Assembly: GCA_022447225.1 (NCBI GenBank)
Contig: JAKVAZ010000015.1
Location: forward strand, 101,853 to 165,852
Length of the DNA stretch: 64,000 nucleotides
Reading direction: 5' to 3'
DNA from: Fuerstiella sp.
Lineage (GTDB): Bacteria; Planctomycetota; Planctomycetia; Planctomycetales; Planctomycetaceae
Below, in pieces: positions 17,079-26,064 of this stretch; position 1 is the first letter of the stretch, and every line of letters starts with the position of its first letter. Made by a program: the position numbers and the translations under genes. The notes under the pieces were generated by a model, which worked only from the letters and a program-made list of their open reading frames with translations, had not been told where the DNA came from and did no database searches.

Positions 17079-17732
17079 TGCCTAAACCCTCGCCATCCCG
17101 ACCACGCGTCAGAGCCGTGTTGACGGTGAAAATGCTGTTGGTACAAGGACTCGCGAATCGATATCGATTACCGGCATCCGTAAGAACTGAAACATGCGAG
17201 ATTCCGGCCAGGTGTTCAGGAACACAGGCTCATGTAGAAAACCAAGACTTCACCCACACCAGTTGCTGACGGATCAGCTCACACGAAGCACAATCTGATC
17301 CTCTTTTTACGAATTGTCTGTTTTTGCGGAACTCTCACCAAAAGAGAATCGTCCAAATCTTCAATATCGACAAACACAAACTGAAGATTACCGCCAAGAT
17401 AGTTTTTCCGCCGGAAAATGATGGAGCCGTGGACAGCTTCAGGAATATTGAAGCTTGCATAAACCATGCGAATGGTTGACGATACGAAAAATTCTCGCAA
17501 TTTGGAAACCGATGTCGGTAACGCTGGAGGCAATTGACTCCACGTTACTTCCAGCACCCCAGCATCCCGTGTTTCTGATCAGGAATATAACGGTGTTGTT
17601 GAACATGCCGAAATCTACCATTGTGCGGATCCGGACAATAAAGGTTTCGCTGGTTAAAATTCAGATTTGAACGTTGTGTGTATTCAGGTCAGTATGGGTA
17701 AATAAACCAAAGACTGGCAACGGAAAGTTGGA
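17079..17732. other. Divergent intergenic region upstream of the PilM-PilN cluster
   Basis: Over 650 bases with no firm gene. A minus-strand frame at 17279-17557 contains a protein-like stretch (IIFRRKNYLGGNLQFVFVD), but no ribosome-binding site or family is apparent, and other frames overlap it. Promoters for the 954-residue protein and for the pilus cluster must lie here. A 7-bp hairpin with GGA in its loop is at 17435-17455. Confidence 0.45.
17435..17455 (+). promoter_or_regulatory. Hairpin with GGA loop upstream of the PilM-PilN gene
   Basis: AGCTTCA (17435-17441) pairs with TGAAGCT (17449-17455), leaving loop GGAATAT. A GGA in a hairpin loop is the known recognition form of CsrA. It lies about 280 bases before the start codon, so it would be relevant only if the transcript starts upstream of it. 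Suggestive only. Confidence 0.25.
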
Positions 17733-19913
17733 ATGGCAGCATCAATACAGAATGCATGGGGAATCGAAATTGGTCAGGCGGCTCTCAAAGCGATCCGACT
17801 GAGGGCAGAAGACAATGGCCAGTCGGTTCGTGCGACTGCGTTTGATTATATCCCGCATCCCAAGATCCTCAGTCAGCCGGATGCAGTCCCGGTTGAACTG
17901 ATTGAGCAGTCGGTCGCGACATTCCTGGAACGAAACGATTTGGGCGACGATGCTGTCGGAATCAGTGTACCCGGTCACACGTCTTTGGCAAAATTCATCA
18001 AGTTGCCGCCGGTGGAACCGGGAAAGATTGCCGAAATCGTCCAATACGAAGCCCGGCAGCAGATTCCTTTCACCCTGGAAGAAGTCGTTTGGGACTTTCA
18101 GACGATTGGCGGCGGAGTGGAAGAAAGTGGCTTCATGCTGGAAGCAGAAGTCGGTTTGTTTGCAATGAAACGCGAATTGATCTTCGAATCTATGCGCCCG
18201 CTGGCAGACAAAGGCGAAGAAATCGAAGTGGTCCAGATTGCTCCGCTGGCTTTGTATAACTATCTGTCGTACGACGTCTTATCGTATCGAAAAAACGAAC
18301 AAACACCGGAGCCACCGGACGCGGAAGACTATTACATTGTCCTGGATATGGGAGCCGACAACACCACACTGCTGGTGTCAAACGGTCGAAGCATCTGGAT
18401 CCGCAATGTTCCCATTGGGGGTAACCATTTCACACGTGCGCTTACCCGTGAAATGAAGCTCACATTTGCCAAGGCCGAACATCTCAAATGCAACGCAACC
18501 AAGTCGCCGGATCCGAAAGCCGCTTTTCAGGCAATGCGTCCGGTTTTTAACGACTACGTCACTGAGATTCAGCGTTCCATCGGGTACTTCGGCAGCGTCA
18601 ACCGTGCCGCAAAAATCAAGAAAGTCATTGGGGTTGGCAATGGTTTCAAGCTGGCAGGTCTGCAGAAATTCCTGCAGCAGAATCTGCAGTACGAAGTCCA
18701 TCGTCTGGAACATCTCGACGGTGTAACGGGTGATGCAGTCCTGAGCGATCCGCTGTTTATGGACAATGTGATGTCGTTCGCAGTGCCATATGGTCTGGCG
18801 TTGCAGACACTGAATCATACGCGCATTCAGACGACGTTGCTGCCACCGGAAATTGTCACTGAAAGAAAGATCCGCAGCAAAAAACCGTGGGTCGTTGTCG
18901 CCGTGGCCGTGCTGCTGCTGGCGCTGGGGATATCAACAGCAGTGACTGCAAGCGTAGCACGTTCACTCAGTCCGGAACGATTCGAGACAGCGTATAAAGA
19001 AGTCGCAGACCTCAGGAACTACGTCAATCAGAACCGAATGGCATACAAAGCCCAGCAGGATGCTCATTCTGCACTGCTGAAGGAAATCGAAATCATTTCA
19101 GCACCGCTGGAAAAAAGGTCGCTGTGGACCGAACTCTACAAAGCGGTCAATGAGTGCCTGCCTCGGGATGAAGATACTGCTTTGGATGAGGTAAATGTCC
19201 AGCTGCAAAACAAAGTCCGTATTATGTCGGTTGCCACAATGCTTACGCGCGATGTGGAGGAATGGCATAAGGATCTGTCAGCGGACCCCAATCTTAAGGA
19301 AAAATTCCGAGGAGATGACGGTGAAACCGCCCCCGCCGGAGTGGGCTACATTGTCACACTCAGCGGCTACCATTTCCACAACGACCGGTCACTCAATTTT
19401 CGTGAAATCGAGGATGCGTTTCTGGAATCCACACTGGTAACAAACCTGCGGAAATGGACCATAGAGCGAGAAGGGGTTAACGTCCCGGTAGGCCAACTGG
19501 GCATCTCTCATCCGATTATTATCTGGAGTGAAACCAACCGAACAACCTTCGATCCCAATGAGCCGCTCCAAATGGGACGATCAGGAGGAATTCCGGGCGG
19601 TTCATTCGGCCGTAACAGCGGTAGAGGCGGTAGAGGCGGTTATGACGAGGACGAGGACGAGGAAGAGGAAGAGGAAGAGGAACGAGGCGGGAATTTTGGC
19701 GGATCTATCCGACAACCGTCCATTGGTCAGCCAAATGGATCTCTTCGCAGAACCGGCCCTCTGGATAGCCTTGATGACAAATCAAAGCCAATCCTGAAAC
19801 TAACCAGAACTGATTTTCAACTGCAGTTCGCCTGGTTACCTGTATCAGAAGATAAACGAGTTGAACTTGATGAGGACGACACAACGGCTGCGACCCCACC
19901 AGGAGTCCGGTAA
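17733..19913 (+). CDS. PilM-PilN fusion, type IV pilus / type II secretion inner-membrane platform protein
   Basis: The first 380 residues are an actin-like PilM domain: GIEIGQAALKAIRL (phosphate 1), the SVPGHTSLAKFIKLP segment, VLDMGADNTTLLVSNG (phosphate 2) and GVGNGFKLAGLQKFL (adenosine). A PilN-like part follows: TTLLPPEIVTERKIRSKKPW, then one transmembrane helix at about 384-408, then a periplasmic coiled-coil and ferredoxin-like region. Near residue 630 a Gly/Arg run (GRGGRGGY) meets a tract of about 15 Asp/Glu residues and another RGG. PilM and PilN are normally separate proteins of about 350 and 190 residues, so this is a fusion with additions. It is the first gene of a three-gene plus-strand cluster. 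Confidence 0.82.
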   Translation: MAASIQNAWGIEIGQAALKAIRLRAEDNGQSVRATAFDYIPHPKILSQPDAVPVELIEQSVATFLERNDLGDDAVGISVPGHTSLAKFIKLPPVEPGKIAEIVQYEARQQIPFTLEEVVWDFQTIGGGVEESGFMLEAEVGLFAMKRELIFESMRPLADKGEEIEVVQIAPLALYNYLSYDVLSYRKNEQTPEPPDAEDYYIVLDMGADNTTLLVSNGRSIWIRNVPIGGNHFTRALTREMKLTFAKAEHLKCNATKSPDPKAAFQAMRPVFNDYVTEIQRSIGYFGSVNRAAKIKKVIGVGNGFKLAGLQKFLQQNLQYEVHRLEHLDGVTGDAVLSDPLFMDNVMSFAVPYGLALQTLNHTRIQTTLLPPEIVTERKIRSKKPWVVVAVAVLLLALGISTAVTASVARSLSPERFETAYKEVADLRNYVNQNRMAYKAQQDAHSALLKEIEIISAPLEKRSLWTELYKAVNECLPRDEDTALDEVNVQLQNKVRIMSVATMLTRDVEEWHKDLSADPNLKEKFRGDDGETAPAGVGYIVTLSGYHFHNDRSLNFREIEDAFLESTLVTNLRKWTIEREGVNVPVGQLGISHPIIIWSETNRTTFDPNEPLQMGRSGGIPGGSFGRNSGRGGRGGYDEDEDEEEEEEEERGGNFGGSIRQPSIGQPNGSLRRTGPLDSLDDKSKPILKLTRTDFQLQFAWLPVSEDKRVELDEDDTTAATPPGVR
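19619..19690 (+). repeat. Short tandem repeats coding a Gly/Arg and acidic tract
   Basis: A 9-base GGCGGTAGA unit recurs, then 6-base GACGAG and GAAGAG units recur about seven times, encoding RGGRGGY and the Asp/Glu run of the PilM-PilN fusion. Such runs are prone to slippage. Confidence 0.75.
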
Positions 19914-19980
19914 TTAATTCCCGCCTGTAGCTGTGCACAATTTTCGGTCAGAGAGAAACCGCATCGATTGAGGTCTGACA

Positions 19981-21732
19981 ATGGAAAAACTCCAACCCGT
20001 TTTAAAACAAATCTTCTGGATCTGTACTGGTTTTGTGGTTGTGATTGCAGTCAGTGGCTGGTGGATAGCAATTGGCAGCCTGGGAGAACAGATCAACAAG
20101 AATAAAACCACACTGGTGAACAACGAAAGAGATTCTAAATCCGGCAAAGACGCACCTAACGGTATATTCACGGCGGGGGCGACCGCCATCAATACCCGAC
20201 ACCGAAATGAATTTCTGAACGCAGAACGGGATCTGCACAATCGGCAAATTCAGCATCGGACATATCCCAAAAAACTTGCTCATGAACTTCCATCATTTGG
20301 ATCTCCTATTCCGGAAACAGCCCTCAGAAACGAGTATCGAAAAGTCTACGAAGAGCATTTTGCGGAACAGCTGCGTGTTCTGGATCCGTTCATTGTTCAG
20401 GACAACCGCGGTTTGATTGATGTCACGATCCCGGAAATCACGCAGGAAAATCCGGAACAGTGGCGATACCTGGCTCCCACCGCAACCGAAATCTGGAATG
20501 CCCAGGAAGATCTGTGGCTGTTAAGGTCACTGTTCCAATCCATCGCTGCTGTTAACAGGGGGTCAGGTGCGGAACGTTTGGGTAAATCACCGATTCGTCA
20601 TCTCATGTCACTTCAGCTTCGTGGTGGGTCCAGGGATCAAAGTGTAGCTGCAGAGAAGAAAAAATCTGCGGCCTCAGCCGTCCCGCAATCTATGGGAATC
20701 GCAGATTACGCGGCAATGTATGCGGAGGAGCAGGCCGCACTGGATAAAGAGAAGGCCGGCGGTCCTAAAAGAACTCGCTCGTCAGGTGGAAGACGTTTCA
20801 GAGGCACTTTTCAAACTGACCTTTTGAACGAGGAATTCGGTACTACGGCACCTATTTTCGAAGAAAGAAAGGTAACCAGACGACGATTCAAAATCCGCAA
20901 CACAGATGAAGATGAAGAAGAAGCGGAAGAAGAGGGAGGGTCTCAGGTTGCCACGTCGAAAAGTCGTTACGTCGACATTAACAGCGAATACAGAACTCGA
21001 GCCTTTCTACTGCGTGTCAAAATCGATGGATCGTATCTCCCTTCGTTGCTTTCCGAACTCACCAACTCGTCGTATCCCGCTCAGATCGTACGTGTGACAG
21101 CAGTGTTTTCACCCAACTCAACGTCACCAGCACAGAACGGAATTGCTCATGCACCGGGAGCACCAGGTAGTTTTGGCAGTAGTTTAGGTACGAGACTCGG
21201 GGGTGGATTCGGTCGCGGAAGTGCGAGTATGGCAACCGGATCACCGATGGGGATGATGGGCGCACCGATGGGGATGATGGGTGCACCTACCGGGGATATT
21301 GGTGGCGGATCTCATCAGCAACTCGGTCCCACTGTCATGGCGGTAGGACCGCTTGCTCTGCTAGCAGAAAACAAACGGCTGAGCGGCCGTCTGTATAACA
21401 AAGGGCAAGAAGAACGGAATTCTGCTCTATATGATCCCGCCCTGGTGGAATTAAAAATTGCGGGCCTCCTGACACTTTACGGAACCCCGGAAGAAAACGA
21501 ACGGGTCGAAGAAACGGCCGAAATGGAACGGGAAGAGGCCGAGGCCACTGCCAAATCATCTGAGACAGCTGCCTCGGAGGAGCCGAATGCCGCAGACACC
21601 GACGCGAATTCAACGGAAGAAACGATTACTTCCGAAAACACTGATACTACACAGACTTCGGCCGGGGAGGCCTCACCGGAACAACGACCTGCTGAAAAAC
21701 AACTTGAGGAGGAATCTCCTCAGAAACCATAA
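19981..21732 (+). CDS. PilO-like inner-membrane protein of the pilus/secretion platform
   Basis: 583 residues with one transmembrane helix near the N-terminus (FWICTGFVVVIAVSGWWIAIG, about 13-33) after a short cytoplasmic tail, the topology of PilO or GspM. The periplasmic part begins with helical charged sequence and later has YRTRAFLLRVKIDGSYLPSLL, a PilO-like ferredoxin-fold strand-helix pattern. An acidic insert (NTDEDEEEAEEEGG) lies near residue 310, a Gly/Met repeat (MGMMGAP twice) near 423, and the last 70 residues are Glu/Thr/Ser-rich. It starts 67 bases after the PilM-PilN fusion, with GAGG upstream. The PilO assignment rests on order and topology more than on sequence. Confidence 0.72.
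   Translation: MEKLQPVLKQIFWICTGFVVVIAVSGWWIAIGSLGEQINKNKTTLVNNERDSKSGKDAPNGIFTAGATAINTRHRNEFLNAERDLHNRQIQHRTYPKKLAHELPSFGSPIPETALRNEYRKVYEEHFAEQLRVLDPFIVQDNRGLIDVTIPEITQENPEQWRYLAPTATEIWNAQEDLWLLRSLFQSIAAVNRGSGAERLGKSPIRHLMSLQLRGGSRDQSVAAEKKKSAASAVPQSMGIADYAAMYAEEQAALDKEKAGGPKRTRSSGGRRFRGTFQTDLLNEEFGTTAPIFEERKVTRRRFKIRNTDEDEEEAEEEGGSQVATSKSRYVDINSEYRTRAFLLRVKIDGSYLPSLLSELTNSSYPAQIVRVTAVFSPNSTSPAQNGIAHAPGAPGSFGSSLGTRLGGGFGRGSASMATGSPMGMMGAPMGMMGAPTGDIGGGSHQQLGPTVMAVGPLALLAENKRLSGRLYNKGQEERNSALYDPALVELKIAGLLTLYGTPEENERVEETAEMEREEAEATAKSSETAASEEPNAADTDANSTEETITSENTDTTQTSAGEASPEQRPAEKQLEEESPQKP
21247..21288 (+). repeat. 21-base tandem repeat, two copies
   Basis: Two adjacent 21-base units differing at two third-codon positions, each encoding MGMMGAP within the PilO-like protein. 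In frame, so unit changes would not break the gene. Confidence 0.85.
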
Positions 21733-22087
21733 CCAACTGTTGGTATCCGGTTTAGGCAATCCTGATCAATAACTCCAATACATATCAATCACGACAATAG
21801 AGACCGGACGAGTTTTGTCGCATATCAAAACCACCAATCGGAATTTGCGATGTGGACTTTCTGCTTCGACAATCAGCTCGTGTGAACCTGGCTCAGTGAA
21901 TTGATGTAACCAAATCAACCAGACTTACATAATTGCTAAGGTGCACCAGGGCTAGTTTGCGTCGTGCGGACATAACTTTCTGAAGTTAACCACTCGGCTG
22001 GCAGGCAGGTTCCTAAAGGTCCGCTGGTAAGTGATACACCGATCGAGATCTGCGGGCAGGGCTCCGCTCATTTTCGGAATAAAAACA
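21733..22087. other. Spacer between second and third gene of the pilus cluster
   Basis: About 355 bases without a gene. It is long for an operon spacer, so the third gene may have its own promoter. I see no strong terminator: only a small palindrome, CCAACTGTTGG, just past the stop, with no T-run. Confidence 0.5.
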
Positions 22088-24250
22088 ATGGCAACCAAAT
22101 TCGACTTAAAATTATTTTTCATTAACCACAGTGAGAAAATTATAGGTGGAATCGCGGTATTGCTGGCCATGTGGTGTTTCGCACAGACATCCTGGGAGTA
22201 TGCGGATGTAATGCCGGCTAAATTGATTCAACAGGCGAGTGATGTCCGCAGAGAAATTGATTTGAAAAACGTCTGGCCGGAGGACGAACAAAAAACATTC
22301 ACCGAAAACATGCCGAACATCAGAAGCCTGGCAAGTGAACTCGGGAAACGTGAGGGAATTGATCACACACGGTTTAGCATGCCGGTCGTGTGGAATGAGC
22401 CGCTGATGGCAATGCGAGAAAAACGGGAAGACATTCAGGTCCTCGCTCCCACCCATCCTGAAGTTTCTTCGGTGGATATTCCTCTGGCATTTCCGCCGGA
22501 TGAAGAAGACTCCGATGAATTTCCGGCTGACAATCGAAAAGACACAGGTGACGAAAAGAAGGAAATTGATTCAACAAGATTGCTTGCCGCGCAACAATTC
22601 GGAGGCAATGCCGATGCCGCGACCCCTAAAGATGTTCAACGGCCCGGTGCACCCGTCTCGGATCCGCGGGAAAGTCAAGTAGCGGACATGATGGAACGAT
22701 TCGGTGTTGCTCGCGCAGATGCGGAAGCTTTGGTATATGGAGCGAATTCCCAAGACGTTCTGTCGGCATCGGCCCGTCGAAAGGTCGAATGGCGTGCAGG
22801 AATTTCAGTTCGCATGATCATCGATCTGCAGGAGCAGCGCAGAAGAGTAATGGACGCGTTGCACGTCACAGGAAACTATGACGAAATTCAGCGATACGTC
22901 GATTATCAGCAGATGCATATCGAGCGAATGCAGCACCGAGATGGTGAATGGAGTGGCTGGGAAGAAGTGAGGCTGGAGGATGTTGGTGAGATACTGTCTG
23001 ACTCACTCGGTCAGGACATCGATATCGTCAGTCCGGTGGTAACTAACCCGGAACTCACCATGCCTCTTCCACGCCGGGCCACCGGAACATGGCAGGATAA
23101 TGAAGCAGCGCACAGTATGATCACAGATTTCGAACTCAGTCCTGAAGAACAGGAAATGCAGAATCGTATTGACGAAATTCTGGCGGATGAAGCCAGGAAG
23201 GCTGAACAGATTGCCCCTCCGCAGCGAAAAAGAAAGAAAGGTTTCCTGCCGAGTTACAGGTCTCGGGAACACTTGGGTATTCAGGCAAGAAACAACTATG
23301 CCACACCTGGCGAATTTCAGGCCGGGGCCATGGAGCAGATGCAACAGTTCTACAACCGTAGTGGTCAAACTTTTGATGACACGAGCCAGGCACTTTTCAA
23401 GAAACAATTTGAAGCGACGGCGACAGCAGACTACCGGCTGTTCCTGGTCAGATTCATAGATTTCACTGCACAGAGAGGCTTTGCTTATCGTTATCGTGTG
23501 CGGCTCGAGATGTATAATCCAAACTTCGAACAGATTGCGGATGATTTGGTGTCACCGGAGTCTGCTGAACAGGAAACCATTATGTCGGAATGGAGCGAAG
23601 CGACAGAGCCTGTTCACGTACCAATGAGGTATCGCAATTACGCACGAAAAGTAAAGGCAACACGAAATGGTCAGCACTCGGTTGATTTCGGCGTTTATTA
23701 CGAAGATGACGGCGTGCTGCCCGTTATGGGCTCACTTTCCGTTGACGTCGGAATGCCGGTTGCCGGCCATGAACGCACAGAGCGAGTTGACCTTGAACAA
23801 CAAGTCCTGGAAGGTGGCGAAGTCGAATTCGCTACCGGTGAATTGCTGTGTGGCGTACTTCCGCGTGTCCGACTAAATCCGCGAGATCACGAAGATCTGC
23901 AGGGAATTTTGAGGAAACTGGGCAGACAGCAGCCAGTCGCTCCTCTGGTTAGTCTGGTGGATGCTCGTGGTGACATCGTACTGCGTTATGCCGTCGAAAA
24001 CTCTCACTGGACCGACAGGGAGCTGGTTGACGCGATCATCATGAATTTTGCGAGTTGGCGTCCCGAAGCGTCCGGTGGACGGGACGGGCTGGATCTTCTC
24101 GATGACGACGACGACGAAGAAGAAGAAGAGGACTCCGGTTACGCCGCCGGCAGAGGCCGTGGGCGTGGTCTGGGGATGCGTGAAGGCAGCGCACTCGGAT
24201 CCCGCAGCGGACGACCGCGTCGCAGAAACACAGGGAATCGTTCCCGGTAA
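22088..24250 (+). CDS. Unknown membrane-anchored protein of the pilus/secretion cluster
   Basis: 720 residues from the ATG at 22088, just ahead of MATKFDLKLFFINHSEKII and one transmembrane helix (about 19-37, GGIAVLLAMWCFAQ). An in-frame start at 22031 would add 19 residues with no obvious purpose. The large remainder should be periplasmic. It includes an acidic segment near 140, a helical region with RRRVMDALHVTGNYDEIQRY, and a lysine-arginine patch PPQRKRKKGF. A beta-rich part near 460-560 (YRYRVRLEMYNPNFEQ) resembles a fibronectin-like strand pattern. The C-terminus is an Asp/Glu run followed by a Gly/Arg tail. I know of no counterpart in model pilus systems. It converges on the next gene with adjoining stop codons. 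Confidence 0.75.
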   Translation: MATKFDLKLFFINHSEKIIGGIAVLLAMWCFAQTSWEYADVMPAKLIQQASDVRREIDLKNVWPEDEQKTFTENMPNIRSLASELGKREGIDHTRFSMPVVWNEPLMAMREKREDIQVLAPTHPEVSSVDIPLAFPPDEEDSDEFPADNRKDTGDEKKEIDSTRLLAAQQFGGNADAATPKDVQRPGAPVSDPRESQVADMMERFGVARADAEALVYGANSQDVLSASARRKVEWRAGISVRMIIDLQEQRRRVMDALHVTGNYDEIQRYVDYQQMHIERMQHRDGEWSGWEEVRLEDVGEILSDSLGQDIDIVSPVVTNPELTMPLPRRATGTWQDNEAAHSMITDFELSPEEQEMQNRIDEILADEARKAEQIAPPQRKRKKGFLPSYRSREHLGIQARNNYATPGEFQAGAMEQMQQFYNRSGQTFDDTSQALFKKQFEATATADYRLFLVRFIDFTAQRGFAYRYRVRLEMYNPNFEQIADDLVSPESAEQETIMSEWSEATEPVHVPMRYRNYARKVKATRNGQHSVDFGVYYEDDGVLPVMGSLSVDVGMPVAGHERTERVDLEQQVLEGGEVEFATGELLCGVLPRVRLNPRDHEDLQGILRKLGRQQPVAPLVSLVDARGDIVLRYAVENSHWTDRELVDAIIMNFASWRPEASGGRDGLDLLDDDDDEEEEEDSGYAAGRGRGRGLGMREGSALGSRSGRPRRRNTGNRSR

Positions 24251-25297
24251 TTAACGTCCAAATCCAAGAACACGCATCCAGCGCCGTCCTGAACGTCGTG
24301 AGTCAGCGTAATTCGGTGAACCCTCGAGTGTGCCGTCACTGTTAATTGTATAGCCCAGTTGCCGTGCTGTGTGCTCAACAGTGGACCTTGTATCTTCCAC
24401 TGCAGTCATCTGACGGGCCAGACGGGCCCGTTCCAGTGAAAGTTCCAGTTCGGTCAGCCGCAGATTCTCGTCAACACGTAAGAGACACTGTGACGCGTGA
24501 TCCTGCAGATCCTGAGGAAGGTATTCCGACATTTCCCGAATCTGTTCCGTAGACATCGCGGTCAGTGGCTGTAGTCTTTGCCGAAGTCTCGTCGACAGCC
24601 GGCGCAGAAGGTCCTCCCTTTCAAGGAAAGCCAAACGCAGATCGTGATCTTCTATGGTGTCACAGTTGAACGGTTCCGGCATCTCGAACTCCACAGTGAC
24701 AGTTGACTCGTCTGCCATTTCGGGTTTCGGTGTCGCCAACTCTTCGCGTCTCGGTCCGTTTTCATTTTCCACACAGCCGTTCGAATCATCATCAGATGAA
24801 TTAAGCATCGCCGCGCGGATCGCAGCCCATGACTCATCGATTGAACCATTACCGGTTTCCGGGCATAACGATTTTGAACAAGTCAGGTCATCCGGAGTGT
24901 TTATACCAGATACGTTCTCAACCGTTTTCGTTTCCCCGGCAGCAGTAAACGTCCGGCGGCCCCTGGAAACGGCCGCATCTATCGCGTTTGCCATCTCTGA
25001 CGTCAGACGCAATTCAACCTGTCGGAGTTCCTGAGTCAGCTCAATCAGGGAAGCTGTCTGACGTTCAAGGGCCAGCTCAATGCCCGATTCCGTTCCGGTG
25101 CCGGAAACCGCCATTGTCCCGGCATCCGGACACTGGTTTGCGGCAAACCCGTCTCCAATACCGGTAGCAGTGGATTCAATCGTCTGCAGAGTTTTCAGGA
25201 GATCCGTACTATTCTCAGGATCGTTCCGCAGGTCACTGAGTGCTGAAGAAACGGACGGACCGATTGTGTTCGTCATTTCAGGTTGATCCGTGTTCAC
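24251..25297 (-). CDS. Hypothetical coiled-coil protein
   Basis: 348 residues, no signal peptide or transmembrane helix. The N-terminal half is Ser/Thr/Gly-rich with a helical stretch IELTQELRQVELRLTSEMAN. The C-terminal third is long helix: FLEREDLLRRLSTRLRQRLQ, then ELELSLERARLARQMTAVED, ending GRRWMRVLGFGR. It is probably a cytoplasmic coiled-coil protein. Its stop codon abuts that of the third pilus-cluster gene (TAA TTA), so the two transcripts converge. It is not in the cluster's transcript, and any functional link is speculative. The bases 25298-25615 before it hold no further gene and form a divergent promoter region with the FHA gene. Confidence 0.75.
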   Translation of the reverse strand: MNTDQPEMTNTIGPSVSSALSDLRNDPENSTDLLKTLQTIESTATGIGDGFAANQCPDAGTMAVSGTGTESGIELALERQTASLIELTQELRQVELRLTSEMANAIDAAVSRGRRTFTAAGETKTVENVSGINTPDDLTCSKSLCPETGNGSIDESWAAIRAAMLNSSDDDSNGCVENENGPRREELATPKPEMADESTVTVEFEMPEPFNCDTIEDHDLRLAFLEREDLLRRLSTRLRQRLQPLTAMSTEQIREMSEYLPQDLQDHASQCLLRVDENLRLTELELSLERARLARQMTAVEDTRSTVEHTARQLGYTINSDGTLEGSPNYADSRRSGRRWMRVLGFGR

Positions 25298-25615
25298 GTT
25301 CTGTCATTATCTTCGGATGCTTCAGACTGACAGTCAGATATCTGACAGCATCGGAACTATACCGACCGGTCGGAGTGTTAAAGAATCTTTACAGTCAATC
25401 GACACGAGTAACGGATCCTGTAGGGATTCCGGTTCCAACACCCCCTGACGGCACACTATCCTAGCTCGTCGCACTTTGCCAAAATTGCGACATGTCTTAA
25501 CATCCGGCAGAGATCCAATTTCGACCACCAGTTGACGCCTTTGGTGAGCACTGTACGGTTCAGTCTCACGATACCGAATATGTCGGTCAGTCTGCTTGTC
25601 CAGCTGCAGTTGGGT

Positions 25616-25978
25616 ATGTTCGTGGCTGTTTCCACATTACTTTTGAAGTGCAACGCATTTCCTGCCGGAGAACTTGAACTGCTCCCGGAACATCTTCCGG
25701 TGATTCTCGGACGCAGTCATTCAGCCGACATCACAATTGCGGACGGCCGACTGAGTCGATTTCATGCAAAAATTCAACTGAATTCAGCCGGGCAGTTCGA
25801 ACTTGTCGATCTGGATTCCACGAATCTCTCTATCGTCAATGCACAGGAGGTGACCTGTTATGTCCTCAGACACAGGGATCAAATCCTGCTCGGTGACACT
25901 GAATTTGAGGTAGAGGTTCGGCTTCCTCGATTCGATCCGCATGATCAGACCACCAAAGATCTGCCTCGGATGGAGTGA
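25616..25978 (+). CDS. FHA-domain protein
   Basis: A short protein that is almost only a forkhead-associated domain, a phosphothreonine-binding module. The family signature is clear: PVILGRSHSADITIADGRLS with RFHAKIQ, then LVDLDSTNLSIVNAQEV. The N of the usual NG pair is kept as SIVNAQ with Ala for Gly. I start at the ATG at 25616 (MFVAVSTLLLKCNAFPAGEL), which puts the FHA domain at the N-terminus as in similar small proteins; starts at 25532 or 25580 are possible. It probably works in a Ser/Thr-kinase signalling pathway, which planctomycetes have in number, but no kinase is nearby. Confidence 0.78.
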   Translation: MFVAVSTLLLKCNAFPAGELELLPEHLPVILGRSHSADITIADGRLSRFHAKIQLNSAGQFELVDLDSTNLSIVNAQEVTCYVLRHRDQILLGDTEFEVEVRLPRFDPHDQTTKDLPRME

Positions 25979-26064
25979 ACTGTCGGTCCGGTCCCCGCAG
26001 TCAGCCCGGTTCCATACGGTTCCCGACGAGAAATATTCGCACTTTACGGGGCGAATCCGTCAAC

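Noticed and set aside
17279-17557. Minus-strand frame of 92 codons with a beta-strand-like part
   Set aside because: Some protein-like stretches, but no ribosome-binding site, no family, and competing frames; kept only as intergenic.
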